Shown here: positions 63,665 through 64,000 of the stretch, one piece after another
How positions within the stretch are numbered: position 1 is the first letter of the stretch
How the letters are laid out: every line of letters begins with the position of its first letter
Source: Enterobacter cloacae complex sp. ECNIH7
GTDB lineage: Bacteria > Pseudomonadota > Gammaproteobacteria > Enterobacterales > Enterobacteriaceae
Reading direction: 5' to 3'
Length of the DNA: 64,000 nucleotides
Assembly: GCF_002208095.1 (NCBI RefSeq)
Contig: NZ_CP017990.1
Span: 3,162,001 to 3,226,000 of the forward strand
Notes under the pieces: generated by a model
What the model saw: only the letters and a program-made list of their open reading frames with translations
Told to the model about the DNA's origin: nothing
Databases searched by the model: none
Program-made: the position numbers and the translations under genes

Positions 63665-64000
63665 TCAGGACTCCAGCGCGATGGCAACCTCGTAGCCATG
63701 AGACTTGAGCAGGGAGTGTTTTTTCGCTGCTTCAAGATCTTTGGCTACCATCTCGGAAACCATCTCCTGCAGAGTGATTTCTGGTTTCCAGCCCAGCTTC
63801 TCGTGCGCTTTGGTTGGGTCGCCCAGCAGGGTTTCCACTTCAGCAGGACGGAAGTAGCGCGGGTCAACCTGCACAATCACGTCGCCTGGCTTCACGCCCG
63901 GTGCGTCGTGGCCGGTCACGGAAACAACGATACCTTTCTCTTCCACGCCGGTACCTTCGAAGCGCAGTTTGATGCCCAGCTGTGCCGCGGCCATTTCAAC
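63665..64000 (-). CDS. gmd: GDP-mannose 4,6-dehydratase Gmd (C-terminal 111 residues)
   Basis: The right edge of the window cuts this gene; only the last 111 codons are present. The segment contains [20 protein letters not shown] and [13 protein letters not shown], which are typical of the Gmd C-terminus. Gmd converts GDP-mannose to GDP-4-keto-6-deoxymannose, the substrate of Fcl next door. Confidence 0.96.
   Translation of the reverse strand, partial: VEMAAAQLGIKLRFEGTGVEEKGIVVSVTGHDAPGVKPGDVIVQVDPRYFRPAEVETLLGDPTKAHEKLGWKPEITLQEMVSEMVAKDLEAAKKHSLLKSHGYEVAIALES

Overview
The window is a chromosomal segment from a member of the Enterobacteriaceae, most likely Enterobacter or a close relative (inferred from protein similarity recalled from E. 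coli K-12 and from gene order; the genus cannot be fixed by eye). Most genes are GC-rich and follow the E. coli order shiA-amn-asn tRNA-yeeO-asn tRNA-tmaR(yeeX)-yeeA-sbmC-dacD-sbcB-plaP-yeeY-yeeZ-hisLGDCBHAFI-wzz-ugd-gnd-O-antigen cluster-galF-wca (colanic acid).

Layout. 1-2.9 kb: the 5' part of a Ca2+-type P-type ATPase, a UspF-like stress protein and a 36-residue membrane peptide. 2.9-8.6 kb: an envelope block with an RND adaptor lipoprotein, an RND pump and a translationally coupled acyltransferase-3 membrane protein, facing pagP. 8.8-13.5 kb: shikimate uptake (shiA), AMP nucleosidase (amn) and an M24 aminopeptidase P. 13.6-15.5 kb: two identical tRNA-Asn genes in a 120-bp perfect inverted repeat around a frameshifted yeeO. 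15.5-24.5 kb: conserved housekeeping genes, including SOS-type sbmC with a LexA box, PBP6b (dacD), exonuclease I (sbcB) and the putrescine importer plaP. 24.6-31.9 kb: the complete histidine operon with promoter, leader peptide and attenuator.

Surface polysaccharides. 31.9-38.0 kb holds wzz, a UDP-glucuronate 4-epimerase, ugd and gnd. A low-GC hexapeptide N-acetyltransferase of the FdtC/QdtC type lies between ugd and gnd on the opposite strand. 38.1-48.7 kb is an AT-rich Wzx/Wzy O-antigen operon transcribed leftward from a canonical JUMPstart/ops element. Its order from the promoter is rmlB, rmlA, fdtA, fdtB, wzx, O-acyltransferase, GT2, wzy, GT4, SDR, GT2. rmlC and rmlD are absent, so the dTDP branch leads to a 3-amino-3,6-dideoxyhexose (Fuc3NAc or Qui3NAc) rather than rhamnose. 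Three glycosyltransferases plus WecA initiation, with Gnu (GlcNAc-PP-Und epimerase) encoded beside galF, suggest a tetrasaccharide repeat with GalNAc first (inference). 48.9-64.0 kb is galF, gnu and the distal colanic acid operon (partial gmd, fcl, gmm, wcaI, cpsB, cpsG, wcaJ, wzxC, wcaK, wcaL, wcaM).

The most unusual points are the apparently relocated fdtC-like gene with an ops-like leader, a mixed FdtA/QdtA specificity signature, the RND pump-acyltransferase operon, and the broken yeeO between inverted tRNA genes. No CRISPR array, integrase or insertion sequence was seen.
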